From: Paraburkholderia sp. Tr-20389
GTDB taxonomy: Bacteria > Pseudomonadota > Gammaproteobacteria > Burkholderiales > Burkholderiaceae
Reading direction: 5' to 3'
DNA length: 64,000 bases
NCBI RefSeq assembly: GCF_017104565.1
Contig: NZ_JAAGPD010000030.1
Coordinates: 1 to 64,000 of the forward strand
Numbering within the stretch: the first letter of the stretch is position 1; each line of letters opens with the position of its first letter. Made by a program: the position numbers and the translations under genes. Positions 33,080 to 42,527 of this stretch are shown here, piece by piece. The notes under the pieces were generated by a model, which worked only from the letters and a program-made list of their open reading frames with translations, had not been told where the DNA came from and searched no databases.

Positions 33080-34011
33080 TAGACAAACCGGTACAGCTTC
33101 GCCGGATTGGCGACGAATATCATCTGCTGCCAGTCCCGACGCCCGATCCAGCCCGCGATGACGTCCAGCATGCTCGCATCGTCAGGCTTGTCAGTCTTCT
33201 GCGTCGGATGCGGCCAGTCGGTTCCCCAGAGCATCCGCTCCGGCGCGAACTCGATCAGCGCTTTCGCGACGGGTGCAACATCCTCATAACCGGGCGCGCC
33301 CTTCTTGCTGTCGACATAAGGTCCGGACAAGGTGATCCACGTATTGCCCTTTTCAACAAGGCGCCGCGCAGTACGAAACGCATCCGATGACAAACCGCCG
33401 GGTTGCGGCACGTGCGCGATATGGTCGATCACGAGCGGACACGGCAGCACCGCAAGATGATGCTCCAGTTCCGGCAGCCGCGCGCCCTGCACCACCAGCT
33501 CGATATGCCACCCGAAGTTCGCGATGCGCGCGGCGAGCGGCGCGAGCATGTCGAGCGTCGTCGCGCCCGGATAACTCAGGTTGAAGCGGACCGCACGGAT
33601 GCCACCGCGATCGAGCGTCCGAAGTTCGTCGTCGCTCACCGAACTGTCGACGACGGCGACGCCGCGCGCGTTGTCCCCGAACTGACTGAGGGCTTCCAGC
33701 GTGCAGCGGTTATCCGTTCCATACGTCGATGGCGTCACGACCACATTACGCCCGACGCCGAGGCGCGTTTGCAGCAGCCGGTATTGCGCGACTGTCGCGT
33801 TCGGCGGCCGCAGCGTCGTACCCGGCGCGACCGGGAACCGGTCGTCGTAGATGTGCATATGACAATCGATGGCGCCCTCCGGCAGGCTGAACGCCGGCCG
33901 TTCCGTCCCGCTCGACCACGTTCCCTCGGCACAGGCCGGCTTCGGCAGCGCAGCAGTCGCCAGCGCGGCGCCCGTGACCCGAAGGAACTCACGTCTCCCG
34001 ATACGCCGCAT
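33079..34011 (-). CDS. Tat-exported amidohydrolase (LigI-like)
   Basis: This 310-residue member of the amidohydrolase family resembles 2-pyrone-4,6-dicarboxylate lactonase. A twin-arginine signal (GRREFLRVTG) precedes an AXA-type site near PACAEG, so it should act in the periplasm. The metal motif is H51-x-H53 (IDCHMHIYD), with DHIAH and LWGTDWPHP downstream. Such enzymes hydrolyse lactones or esters of aromatic breakdown. It is the last gene of the long leftward operon, 2 bp after an MFS gene. The C-terminus (NPAKLYRFV) is normal despite the adjacent repeat. Confidence 0.82.
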   Translation of the reverse strand: MRRIGRREFLRVTGAALATAALPKPACAEGTWSSGTERPAFSLPEGAIDCHMHIYDDRFPVAPGTTLRPPNATVAQYRLLQTRLGVGRNVVVTPSTYGTDNRCTLEALSQFGDNARGVAVVDSSVSDDELRTLDRGGIRAVRFNLSYPGATTLDMLAPLAARIANFGWHIELVVQGARLPELEHHLAVLPCPLVIDHIAHVPQPGGLSSDAFRTARRLVEKGNTWITLSGPYVDSKKGAPGYEDVAPVAKALIEFAPERMLWGTDWPHPTQKTDKPDDASMLDVIAGWIGRRDWQQMIFVANPAKLYRFV

Positions 34012-34013
34012 GT

Positions 34014-35336
34014 TCAGATGGTCTCCGTCTTGCCGGTGACCTTGCTCGCCTGCCCGTTACGCGTGAGCAGCAGCAGTGTCGCGACGCTCACGAGTGTGAG
34101 AATGGCGAGCGGCATCAATGCCAGCGCATAGCTGCCCGTCGCCTCCTTCACCCATCCGTAGACATTGACCATCAGGCCGCCGCCCAGCAGGTTCGCGATT
34201 GCGTTCACTGTCGCAAGACCCGCTGCCACGGTGCTGTTGGACAGCATGTCGGTCGCGAGCGCCCAGAACGGGCCCTTGAACGAATACGCGCCGACCAGCA
34301 CCGCGCAGAGCATGCAGATCGTCGGCAGCAGCGACCCGCTCAGTGACGTCGCGAACAGGCCGACGCCAATCAGCAGCATCGGCACGACGGTATGCCAGCG
34401 GCGTTCGCCAATGCGGTCCGAACGCCGGCCCCAGTACACCATCAGGACGGAAGCGACCGCGTACGGAACGGAGTTCAGCAGCCCCGTCTGCATGACGGTC
34501 AGACCAAACGACTTGAGCAGTTGCGGCTGCCACACGGACAGCGTGCTGCCCGCCGCGGATGCACACGTATCGACGAGTGCGAGACACAACACATAGCGAT
34601 TGCGGAACAGTTGCGCAAGGGGCAGCGACGGTACTTTCTTCGGCGTCTTGTGCGCGGTGGCAAGCGCGTCGACGAGCCAGGTACGCTCATCGTCGGCGAG
34701 CCACTTCGCGTTTTCAGGCTTGTTCGTCAGCATGAACAGACACGCAATGCCGAGCAGCACCGTCGGCACGCCTTCGAGAATGAACAGCCAGTGCCATCCT
34801 CGCAAACCCCAGACACCGTCCATCTGCAGAAGCAGTGCCGAGATCGGCGAGCCGATGAAGCTCGCGGCCGGAATCGCCACCATGAACGTCGCGACGATGC
34901 GCGCGCGATACGACGCGGGAATCCAGTACGACAGATACAGCAGCACGCCTGGAAAGAAGCCCGCTTCGGCAGCGCCGAGCAGGAAGCGGAGCACGTAGAA
35001 CGTCGTCGCGTTATGCACCAGCGCCGTCGCCGCCGACACGATGCCCCACGTAATCATGATGCGTGCAATCCAGATCCGTGCACCGTACTTTTGAAGCGCG
35101 AGGTTGCTCGGCACTTCGCAGAAGAAGTACGAAATGAAGAACAGACTGCTGCCGAAGCCGAAGACCTTTGCCGACATGCCGAGGTCGTGATTCATCTGCA
35201 GCGACGCCATCCCCACGTTGCCCCGGTCGATAAAGGCAAGCAGGTAGCAGATCATCAGGAACGGAATGAGTCGCCAGACGACCTTTCGTAGGGTCCGGCG
35301 CTCGATCTCGGACTTTTCCATGAATCCAGTTTGCAT
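34014..35336 (-). CDS. MFS transporter, anion:cation symporter (ACS) family
   Basis: This 440-residue, 12-helix carrier resembles phthalate, tartrate and glucarate permeases. It has RRTLRKVVWRLIPFLMICYLL, FIDRGNVG and ARIWIARIMITWG, which are ACS hallmarks. The start is at 35336 (MQTGFMEKSE), with MEKSE at 35321 as an alternative; the long open frame above overlaps another MFS gene and is not coding. It sits 11 bp after the preceding MFS gene and 2 bp before the amidohydrolase. It probably imports an organic anion for this operon. Confidence 0.87.
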   Translation of the reverse strand: MQTGFMEKSEIERRTLRKVVWRLIPFLMICYLLAFIDRGNVGMASLQMNHDLGMSAKVFGFGSSLFFISYFFCEVPSNLALQKYGARIWIARIMITWGIVSAATALVHNATTFYVLRFLLGAAEAGFFPGVLLYLSYWIPASYRARIVATFMVAIPAASFIGSPISALLLQMDGVWGLRGWHWLFILEGVPTVLLGIACLFMLTNKPENAKWLADDERTWLVDALATAHKTPKKVPSLPLAQLFRNRYVLCLALVDTCASAAGSTLSVWQPQLLKSFGLTVMQTGLLNSVPYAVASVLMVYWGRRSDRIGERRWHTVVPMLLIGVGLFATSLSGSLLPTICMLCAVLVGAYSFKGPFWALATDMLSNSTVAAGLATVNAIANLLGGGLMVNVYGWVKEATGSYALALMPLAILTLVSVATLLLLTRNGQASKVTGKTETI

Positions 35337-35347
35337 TGTGTCTCCGT

Positions 35348-36586
35348 TTATTGTGCGCCTGAGCGCGAATCCGTGAACCGTTGCCATGCGATGACGGCGA
35401 TGACGCCGCTGGCGAGCACGACCGCCATGGCCGCGAAGGTGTGCCGCACGCCGAGCGCTTCCGATGCGGTTCCGACCAGCAGGTAGCCGAACGGCATCGT
35501 GCCGTTGTAGGCCATGCCGTACATGCCGACGAGCCCGCCGCGCACGTGTTCCGGGCACTGACGCTGGATGGTCGCGTTCGTCGACGTGGCCGCGAACGTG
35601 AGGCTGAAGCCGAGCGCGCAGAACGCCGGGATCGATCCCGCCGCATCCGTCGTTGCCGCCAGCACCGCGAGCGCGGCGACGGCCGTCCATGGCGCCCACG
35701 CGATGAACCGGCGCGACGCCCGCGGTCCGAACGCGGACGACAACAACACCGCCGCGCTCAACGAGCCCGCGCCGGCACACGCGAAGAACACGCCGGTGAA
35801 GCGCGCTGCGTCGTGGAAGCCCTTGTCCGCAAGCAGCGGCACCAGCGTCTGATAGCTGCCGGCGAATAGACCGATACACGCGAGAATCGGCAGATAGCGT
35901 GCTGAGAACGCATCCGACATCACATAGCCGACCGCGTCGCGCAAGCTGCTGTCCGCGCGCGAAGGCCGCGCCGCCGATGCCGTTTTGATCGAGCGCACGC
36001 ACGTCGCCATGAAGCAGAGCGCCAGCGCGTAAATCGCAAACGATGTCCGGGGTCCGAGCGTCGGATAGACGAAGCCTGCGATCGTCGGACCGACCATGCG
36101 GCCGACGTTGTAGACCATCGTGTTCATCGCGACGGCGTTGGACGTATGCGTCGGATCCTCCAGACTCGTGAGCAGCAGCACCTGACGTGCGGGTGTCTCG
36201 ACCGCGCTCGACACGCCGATGGCAAGCGCGTGTGCGAGGATCAGCTTGACGCCGAGTACGCCGAGCATCGACAGGGTGAAGAGACTGCCCGTCAGCAGGA
36301 GCGACGTCATCAGCACACAGAGCGTCGCTCGCCTGGCGTTGGCTGAACTGATCCGCGAACCGGCCAGGGGCGCGACGATCAGCTGCGGCCCATACAGCAG
36401 GAAATTGAGCAGCGCGAGAATCGCCGCCGATCCCGACAGGTGATACACGAGCAGATTCAGCGTGACGTTCTGCGTCCAGCTGCCGAGCACCGACGCGACC
36501 TGCCCGCTCAGATAGCGCCGCAACGAAGCCTCCGAGAGCGCCGGAAACAGTCTGCTGACGAAGCCCGGTTGTGCGGCCACCGTCAT
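35348..36586 (-). CDS. MFS transporter, EntS/MFS_3-like
   Basis: This 412-residue carrier is unlike the ACS type. The N-terminus (SLRRYLSGQVASVLGSWTQNVTLNLLVYHLSGSA) and later ETPARQVLL, MVYNVGRMVGPTIAG and CPEHVRGGLVGMYGMAYNGTMP match the EntS-type exporters with an MFS_3 domain. It is more likely an exporter than an importer. Its ATG overlaps the stop of the preceding MFS gene as ATGA, showing tight coupling in the operon. Confidence 0.85.
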   Translation of the reverse strand: MTVAAQPGFVSRLFPALSEASLRRYLSGQVASVLGSWTQNVTLNLLVYHLSGSAAILALLNFLLYGPQLIVAPLAGSRISSANARRATLCVLMTSLLLTGSLFTLSMLGVLGVKLILAHALAIGVSSAVETPARQVLLLTSLEDPTHTSNAVAMNTMVYNVGRMVGPTIAGFVYPTLGPRTSFAIYALALCFMATCVRSIKTASAARPSRADSSLRDAVGYVMSDAFSARYLPILACIGLFAGSYQTLVPLLADKGFHDAARFTGVFFACAGAGSLSAAVLLSSAFGPRASRRFIAWAPWTAVAALAVLAATTDAAGSIPAFCALGFSLTFAATSTNATIQRQCPEHVRGGLVGMYGMAYNGTMPFGYLLVGTASEALGVRHTFAAMAVVLASGVIAVIAWQRFTDSRSGAQ

Positions 36587-37863
36587 GACAGTGCCTTGCC
36601 GCGCGTCTCGGGCGCGAAGAACACGACTACGGCGGCGGCGACGAATGCGACGATGGTCGTCGCGAGTCCCAGCACGAAACCACCCGAGGTTGACGCCAGC
36701 GCGCCGATGATCAACGGCGCAATGAAACCGCCGAGACGTCCACCGTTGTAGGCAAGACCCATATAGAACCCGCGCGATGCCGTATCGCCGATGATCTCCG
36801 CGAGGAACGGCCCCGCGCCCGCGAAGATGCCGTTCACGCTGAAGCCCGTCAGAAAGATCGCGACCATCAACAGCAGCGGATTCGCGGAAAGGATGTACAC
36901 ACCTACCGCCGCCGCGCCGACCAGCAGGTAAGCCAGGAACATCGGACGCCGGCCGAGCCGGTCGACAAAAGCCGAGAACAGCAGGAACCCTGTGATCGCA
37001 CCGAACTGCAACGACAGCACGAACTTCAGGCTATGTACGAAGTCCAGGTGCTTCACGGTGACGAGGAACGTCGGTGTCCACGTGAATACGCCCCAGTAGA
37101 GGTACTGCAGAAAGAAGATGAAACCGAACGCCGTCAGCAAACCGCGCACATCGAGTTTGTCGCCGCTTGCCGCGTCGAGCTTCTGAGGCGTCGATTTTGC
37201 ACGCTTGCGTTCCAGCCAGATCGGCGATTCAGGCGTCTTTCGCGCGACCCAGAACAGAATGAAGAAAGGCGACGCGCCGATCAGAAACAGCAGACGCCAG
37301 CCGTGCCCGGCGAGCCCGTCATGCGCGCCGCTGACGATGCCCGAAACCGTGATCGCGAGAATCGCGCCGATCGGCAAGCCCATCTGCATCAGCGCGCCGC
37401 CCTTCCCGCGCCGGCTCGCGTGCCATGTCTCGGCGATGAGCGCGGCGCCCGCCGTCCACGTGCCGCCCATGCCCAACGCGCCGAAGAAGCGCAAGGCCGC
37501 GAACCATTGCTCGTCGGGTGCGAACGCGATCAGGCCGGAAAACAGCGAATAAATGCCAACACAGAGCATCGCCGTGCGCACGCGCCCGAGCCGGTCCGAC
37601 ACATAACCGAACAGGATGCCGCCCACGATCTGCCCAGCCGCGGTGATGCTCGTGAACAGTCCGAGTTGTGCCTTGCTCAATCCGAACTGAAGGGCGAGCG
37701 TCGGCAGAAGAAGCGAAAGCAGAAACGAGTCGTAGCTTTCGAAGGTCCAGCCGAGCCCCGCGAGCGAGAGCGAGCGCCACTCGACGCCCGTGATGCTCCT
37801 CAATCCTTTGGCTTCGGTGGCATGCTTGAATTCGGTGGTCGGAACAGTTGCGCTCGTCTTCAT
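36583..37863 (-). CDS. MFS transporter, aromatic acid/sugar-porter-like
   Basis: This 426-residue carrier has SYDSFLLSLLLPTLALQFGLSKAQLG, GYVSDRLGRVRTAML and RTPESPIWLE-like KTPESPIWLE. These place it near AAHS and sialic-acid-type MFS importers. The start is at 37863 (MKTSATVPTTEF), preceded by AGGAGACAAC. It overlaps the upstream amidohydrolase stop and the downstream MFS start by 4 bases each. It is one of four MFS carriers in this operon. Confidence 0.87.
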   Translation of the reverse strand: MKTSATVPTTEFKHATEAKGLRSITGVEWRSLSLAGLGWTFESYDSFLLSLLLPTLALQFGLSKAQLGLFTSITAAGQIVGGILFGYVSDRLGRVRTAMLCVGIYSLFSGLIAFAPDEQWFAALRFFGALGMGGTWTAGAALIAETWHASRRGKGGALMQMGLPIGAILAITVSGIVSGAHDGLAGHGWRLLFLIGASPFFILFWVARKTPESPIWLERKRAKSTPQKLDAASGDKLDVRGLLTAFGFIFFLQYLYWGVFTWTPTFLVTVKHLDFVHSLKFVLSLQFGAITGFLLFSAFVDRLGRRPMFLAYLLVGAAAVGVYILSANPLLLMVAIFLTGFSVNGIFAGAGPFLAEIIGDTASRGFYMGLAYNGGRLGGFIAPLIIGALASTSGGFVLGLATTIVAFVAAAVVVFFAPETRGKALS

Positions 37864-38906
37864 GTGTTGTCTCCTGGAATCGCGAGTCGATAGGTCGACG
37901 CCGCAGTCCTGCTGAACAGCGCGGCTTTCTCGTCGGCGGACATCGCGGACGCGAGTCGTTTGAAGGCGTTCCACAGCACGCGGTAGCTGAACATCCCTTT
38001 GTCGACGGGAAAGTTGCTTTCGAACATGCAGCGATCCGCGCCGAAGAGTTCGACGCAGGTTTCGAAATAAGGCCGCCACGCAGCGGCGAGTTCTTCGGAC
38101 GACGGCGGCAGCTCGCGCGTGGCGAAATCGAAGCCGAACACGTTCATGCCAGCGCCGCCGAGCTTCATGCGCGTATTCGGTAGTCCAGCGAGGCGCACGA
38201 GTTTCCGCTGCCACTCAGCGTGAACTTCCGCACGCTGACGAGCATGCGGTCCCACGCCCAACGGACCACCGAAATGGTCGATGACGATGGTCACGTCCTC
38301 CGTCGCGCGCGCAAGCTCATACAGTTCGTCGAGTTGCGTGTGATACACCCACGCATCGAGCGACAGCCCATAACGACCAAGCGTCCTGACGCCCTGCCGG
38401 AACGTTGGATTCGCCATCAGGTCGCGCGGCGGTGTCACCGGGCTCGAACTCACGTCGGGACTCGCATGCCACGCGAGCGGATTGCGAATGCCGCGCAGGC
38501 GCCCGCCGGACACCTGCCGCATCGCGTCGAGCACGGCATCCAGTTCCGCGCCCAGCGTCAGATCCGCGCCGCCGACGATCGCGTCGCAGCACCGCGCCGG
38601 TCCATACGCGCCGCTTGCGAACATCGCGGCGATGCCGTTGGCGAACTCCACTTCGCCAACGGGTTTCATCGCGTCTGGACCCTGCTCACGCAACATCGAA
38701 CGGCACTGCACGTAGACCGTCGACACGACCCGATGCCCGCTGCCCACATCCTTGCCGAACTCATCCGCGAGATAGCGCCCGCTCTGGCGGTCCCACAGAT
38801 GATGATGCGCATCGACGATGGCGAGCGACGGTTCGAGCACCGGCTCGTCGCGTAGCGCGAGCCACTCGGGCCGGACGGGCAAATGAGGCGCGTGAACGAT
38901 CTGCAT
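37860..38906 (-). CDS. Amidohydrolase family lactonase-like enzyme
   Basis: This 348-residue TIM-barrel metal hydrolase belongs to the amidohydrolase_2 family. The H34-x-H36 motif stands in IVDAHHHLWD, followed by the IVGGADLTLG, LRGIRNPLAWH and MFESNFPVDKG blocks seen in L-fuconolactonase and 4-sulfomuconolactone hydrolase relatives. It has no signal peptide and so is cytoplasmic, unlike the second amidohydrolase in the operon. The start is at 38906 (MQIVHAPHLP), 11 bp after the porin stop. It probably opens a lactone intermediate. Confidence 0.85.
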   Translation of the reverse strand: MQIVHAPHLPVRPEWLALRDEPVLEPSLAIVDAHHHLWDRQSGRYLADEFGKDVGSGHRVVSTVYVQCRSMLREQGPDAMKPVGEVEFANGIAAMFASGAYGPARCCDAIVGGADLTLGAELDAVLDAMRQVSGGRLRGIRNPLAWHASPDVSSSPVTPPRDLMANPTFRQGVRTLGRYGLSLDAWVYHTQLDELYELARATEDVTIVIDHFGGPLGVGPHARQRAEVHAEWQRKLVRLAGLPNTRMKLGGAGMNVFGFDFATRELPPSSEELAAAWRPYFETCVELFGADRCMFESNFPVDKGMFSYRVLWNAFKRLASAMSADEKAALFSRTAASTYRLAIPGDNT

Positions 38907-38917
38907 GACATTCGCCC

Positions 38918-40069
38918 TTAGAACTTCTGGCGCATGCCGATGACCACGCCCGCCTGGTTGTAGCCCGGCGCGACCGTGCCGTAACCGTTCACGCCGAGCG
39001 CCGAGCCGTCCTTGTTGCGCGCATAACCTGCCGTCGCGTAGATGTCGGTGCGCTTCGACAGCAGGTAGTCCGCGCAGAGCACCGCGAGCCACGGATCCGC
39101 GCCCGTCGAATGGACGTCCTGGTAATAGGCCGTTGCCGTGAGCACGAAGGCCGGCGTGACCGTGTATTGCGCGCCCGCCCAGTAGAGATTGGCGGCGCTG
39201 GCATCGGAGCCGTTCGCGACGCGGATCGGGTTCGCGGGCAGGAACGCGTTCGACGCACGCAGATAGCGATAGCCCGCGAAGGCCTTCACAGGTCCGATCA
39301 CATACGATGCTGCGGCCGTCGCGCGACGCTCGGTGCTGGTGTTCGTCGCGACGGTGTTGCTGTTGCGCTGCTCGTACGAGACGCTCGCTGCAAGCGGACC
39401 TTGCGCGAAGGTCAACGCACCGCTGAAGAACTGCCCGGTGATTTGCGCGCCCGGCACTTCTGCGCCGTACCCCGTGTCGTAGCGCGTGCTGTACATCGCC
39501 TGCGCCGTCACGGGGCCGAACACGCCCGTGTATTTCGCCGAGTTGTCGATGCGCGCGGCCGCAGCATAGTCGAGCGACAAGACCGAATAGCGCGACGAAG
39601 CACCCATCGGGTCGAAGGCGACAGCCTGCTCGTAGAAGAGCGAGTTCTGGCGGCCGAATGTCAGCTGCTGACCTTTGTACGAAAGACCGACCCACGCCTG
39701 GCGGCCAAAAAGTCGCGAGGTCGTGGTCGCGTTCGTGCCAAGACCTTTGGTCGATTGCGCGGTCGTGCCGTCATTGATATTGAAGCCGTTTTCCAACTGG
39801 AAAATGGCCTTCATTCCGCCGCCAAGATCTTCGACGCCCTTCAGCCCCCAGCGCGAACCCGACAGGTTGCCCGACACTTCGCGCGTTTGTGCGCCGCCAG
39901 CACTCGTATTGTTGATGTGCTCGATGCCGACGTCGGCAATCCCGTACAGCGTGACGCTGCTTTGCGCATGCGCGGCGCCGCAGGCCAGACTCACGCCCGC
40001 GGCTGCAAAAGCTCCGAGCATGAAGCGGGATGTCGTGTTGGCGTTCTGGCTGGCTTTATTGAACAACAT
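38918..40069 (-). CDS. Gram-negative porin
   Basis: This 383-residue burkholderial porin has its ATG at 40069 preceded by TTTGGAGACTCC. A signal peptide ends in GAAHA before QSSVTLYG. The family blocks GSRWGLKGVEDLGGG, SRLFGRQAWVGL and the C-terminal Phe (MRQKF) are present. It lies within the catabolic operon between two MFS genes, so it should widen outer-membrane passage of the operon's substrate. Confidence 0.92.
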   Translation of the reverse strand: MLFNKASQNANTTSRFMLGAFAAAGVSLACGAAHAQSSVTLYGIADVGIEHINNTSAGGAQTREVSGNLSGSRWGLKGVEDLGGGMKAIFQLENGFNINDGTTAQSTKGLGTNATTTSRLFGRQAWVGLSYKGQQLTFGRQNSLFYEQAVAFDPMGASSRYSVLSLDYAAAARIDNSAKYTGVFGPVTAQAMYSTRYDTGYGAEVPGAQITGQFFSGALTFAQGPLAASVSYEQRNSNTVATNTSTERRATAAASYVIGPVKAFAGYRYLRASNAFLPANPIRVANGSDASAANLYWAGAQYTVTPAFVLTATAYYQDVHSTGADPWLAVLCADYLLSKRTDIYATAGYARNKDGSALGVNGYGTVAPGYNQAGVVIGMRQKF

Positions 40070-40115
40070 GGAGTCTCCAAACAGTTGTTTATGGATTGGT
40101 TCGAGGAAGGAGAGA

Positions 40116-41504
40116 TCACGCCTCGTGAGCGGACGGTGCTTCACCTGCGTCCGCGCCCGGATCGCCGAGCCACGCAATGGTCAGCGCGCCGAGCAGCAGC
40201 ACACCCGACACGGCGAGCAGCGGCACAGTGAAGCCGCCGGAAAGTTGCTTGAGTGCGCCGATCATCGACGGACCGACGAAGCCGCCGAGGTTGCCCACCG
40301 AGACGATCAGTGCAAGACCGCCGGCCGCCGCGCGACCGGTGAGGAAGCCGGACGGGATGGCCCAGTAAGTCGCCTGGAAAGCGAGGATGCCGCTCACCGT
40401 GAAGCACAGTGCGAGCAGCTTGAGCACGGGCGTATCGACGAATGTGCTCGCGCACAGCGCCACCGCTGCGACGACCAGCGCGCCCGCAACATACGGAATG
40501 CGGTTCTGCGCGCGATTGGCGATACGCGCCCACCAGAGCATCACCACGGCGCCGATCGCGTACGGAATCGCCGTCAGCCATCCGACCACCGAATGTTCGA
40601 CGCCGAATTGCTTGATGATCTGCGGCATCCACAAGCCGACGCCGAGCGAGCCGACGATCCCGCAGAAGTTGATGAACGCGAGCACGAACACGCGCCAGTT
40701 GGTCATCGCATCGCGCAGCTTGCTGCCGTGCTTCGCGCCGATATCACTCTGTTCGAGCGCGAGGCGCCGCGCGAGCGACGACTTTTCTTCGTCGCTGAGC
40801 CACTTCGCTTTCTCGGGACGGTCGGCGAGCAGGAACAGACATGCGACGCCGAGAATCACGGCCGGCACGCCTTCGATGAGCAGAAGCCACTGCCAGCTGC
40901 GCAGGCCATGCAGACCGCCGAGTTCGAGCAACGCGCCGGAGATCGGTGATCCGACCATGTTCGCGACGGGAATGCCGACGAGGAACGCGGCCGTCACCTT
41001 CGCGCGCCACTTGCCCGGAAACCAGTGCGTGAAATACAGGTAAATGCCGGGCGTAAATCCCGCCTCGGCGAGTCCGAGCAGAAAGCGGGCAGCGGCAAAG
41101 CTCTTCGGGCCGACGACGAACGCCGTCGCCATTGAGAAAAGACCCCACGTGATCATGATCCGCGCAATCCACACGCGCGCGCCGACCTTCTGCATGATCA
41201 GATTGCTCGGGATCTCGAACAGGAAATAGCCGACGAAGAACAGACCCGCGCCGAAGCCGAACTGCTCGGACGTGAGGCCGATATCCTTGTTCATCGTCAG
41301 CGCGGCGAAGCCGACGTTGGTCCGGTCGAGATAGCTGATCACATAGCAGAGGAAGATGAACGGCAGAATGCGCCGGAATGCCTTCGCGAGCGTGCGCTCG
41401 CTGGCGGCGTAGTCTTCGTTTGCGATGCTCTGGACAGGCTGTGCGTCGGCGTGCCGTACGGCACCTTCGGCGCTCTCAGCACGCAAGGTGTGTGAAATGG
41501 TCAT
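40116..41504 (-). CDS. MFS transporter, ACS family
   Basis: This 462-residue anion:cation symporter has FRRILPFIFLCYVISYLDRTNVGFAAL, ARVWIARIMITWG and FTPGIYLYFTHWFPGKWR, close to phthalate and glucarate permeases. The start is at 41504, where ATGGAGGAGGCAAGC precedes the ATG. It lies between the SMP-30 gene and the porin, and is a distant paralogue of the carrier at 34014. It is probably the principal importer of the operon. Confidence 0.88.
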   Translation of the reverse strand: MTISHTLRAESAEGAVRHADAQPVQSIANEDYAASERTLAKAFRRILPFIFLCYVISYLDRTNVGFAALTMNKDIGLTSEQFGFGAGLFFVGYFLFEIPSNLIMQKVGARVWIARIMITWGLFSMATAFVVGPKSFAAARFLLGLAEAGFTPGIYLYFTHWFPGKWRAKVTAAFLVGIPVANMVGSPISGALLELGGLHGLRSWQWLLLIEGVPAVILGVACLFLLADRPEKAKWLSDEEKSSLARRLALEQSDIGAKHGSKLRDAMTNWRVFVLAFINFCGIVGSLGVGLWMPQIIKQFGVEHSVVGWLTAIPYAIGAVVMLWWARIANRAQNRIPYVAGALVVAAVALCASTFVDTPVLKLLALCFTVSGILAFQATYWAIPSGFLTGRAAAGGLALIVSVGNLGGFVGPSMIGALKQLSGGFTVPLLAVSGVLLLGALTIAWLGDPGADAGEAPSAHEA

Positions 41505-41575
41505 GCTTGCCTCCTCCATCGCGCTTCTGTCGGCGCGATGCATTGATGGTTGGCGGGCGCGACGCCCGCCTCGCG

Positions 41576-42505
41576 TCAGACGGTCTGCTTCGCCCGCTTC
41601 GGAAGCGGTCCGGCAATCGTCATCGCGGCTTTCAGGACCGTTCCCGACACGGATTCGGTCATGAACAACGTCTTCATGTCAGGGCCGCCGAAGCAGAGAT
41701 TCGTGAGTGACGCGCCTTCGGGGCTGGTCAGGATTTCGACGGGCTCGGCGCGATGATTCAGCACCCATGCGCGACCGAGCCCTGGGTTCGCGACGAAGAG
41801 GCGGCCTTCGGAATCGATGGTCAATCCGTCCGGGCCGCTGGGACCATAGGACGTGAAGAACTGCCCGACCTTGCTGACCGAGCCGTCCGCCTGCAGCGGC
41901 ACGCGCCATACGCAGTTGCCGCGCGTCATGCCGACGAACAGCACTTTCTCGTCGAGCGACAGCACGAGGCCGTTGGGGCTCGGGCAATTGCCGAGCAGCA
42001 TGTCGAGCTTGCCGTCGGGTGACAGGCGATACACGCGGCCCGTCGGATCATGCAGTCCTGACTGCCCCTGATCCGTGAAGTACAGGTTGCCGTGCGAATC
42101 GAACGTGAGGTCGTTCACGCCTCTGAAGCGCTCGCTGTTGCGGCGCTCGAGGAACGGACGCACTTCGCCTCGCACGAGGTCGAGCAGCATCAGGCCGTTG
42201 CGATAGTCGGTGATGAGCAGGTGCGTATCGTCGAAGCGCTTCATCCCGTTCGGCTCGCCGTCGTACTGCACGACGAGTTCCCACTCGCCCGAAGCCGAGA
42301 TCCGGAACACGCGGCCATGCGGGATGTCGGTGACGAACAGATAGCCGCTGGGGTCCCAGACGGGACCTTCGAGGAACGAATCCGTGGCGAGGCCGCCGCG
42401 ATTGGCACGCGCCCAATCCGTCTGCACGTCGGGCCTGCGGAATGTGTCCGGCATGCGCGTGAAGGCTTCGGCGGTGCGCACGTCGGGCGAGGTGAGATAG
42501 AACAT
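41576..42505 (-). CDS. SMP-30/gluconolactonase-like lactonase
   Basis: This 309-residue six-bladed beta-propeller hydrolase has metal-binding positions matching the family: E46 (LEGPVWDP), N131 (GVNDLTFD), N178 (SPNGL) and D226 (GPDGLTID). It should hydrolyse a sugar-acid or aromatic-derived lactone in the cytoplasm, as no signal peptide is present. The ATG at 42505 follows AGAAGGTCCACC. It is located 22 bp after the dehydrogenase gene. Confidence 0.87.
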   Translation of the reverse strand: MFYLTSPDVRTAEAFTRMPDTFRRPDVQTDWARANRGGLATDSFLEGPVWDPSGYLFVTDIPHGRVFRISASGEWELVVQYDGEPNGMKRFDDTHLLITDYRNGLMLLDLVRGEVRPFLERRNSERFRGVNDLTFDSHGNLYFTDQGQSGLHDPTGRVYRLSPDGKLDMLLGNCPSPNGLVLSLDEKVLFVGMTRGNCVWRVPLQADGSVSKVGQFFTSYGPSGPDGLTIDSEGRLFVANPGLGRAWVLNHRAEPVEILTSPEGASLTNLCFGGPDMKTLFMTESVSGTVLKAAMTIAGPLPKRAKQTV

Positions 42506-42527
42506 GGTGGACCTTCTCTTGCGAACG

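Noticed and set aside
35337-36002. N-terminal extension of the MFS gene at 34014-35336
   Set aside because: The extension overlaps the coding part of another MFS gene in a different frame; the MFS homology and a good start occur at 35336.
38907-39695. N-terminal extension of the amidohydrolase at 37860-38906
   Set aside because: It overlaps the porin gene in a shadow frame; the family N-terminus starts at 38906.
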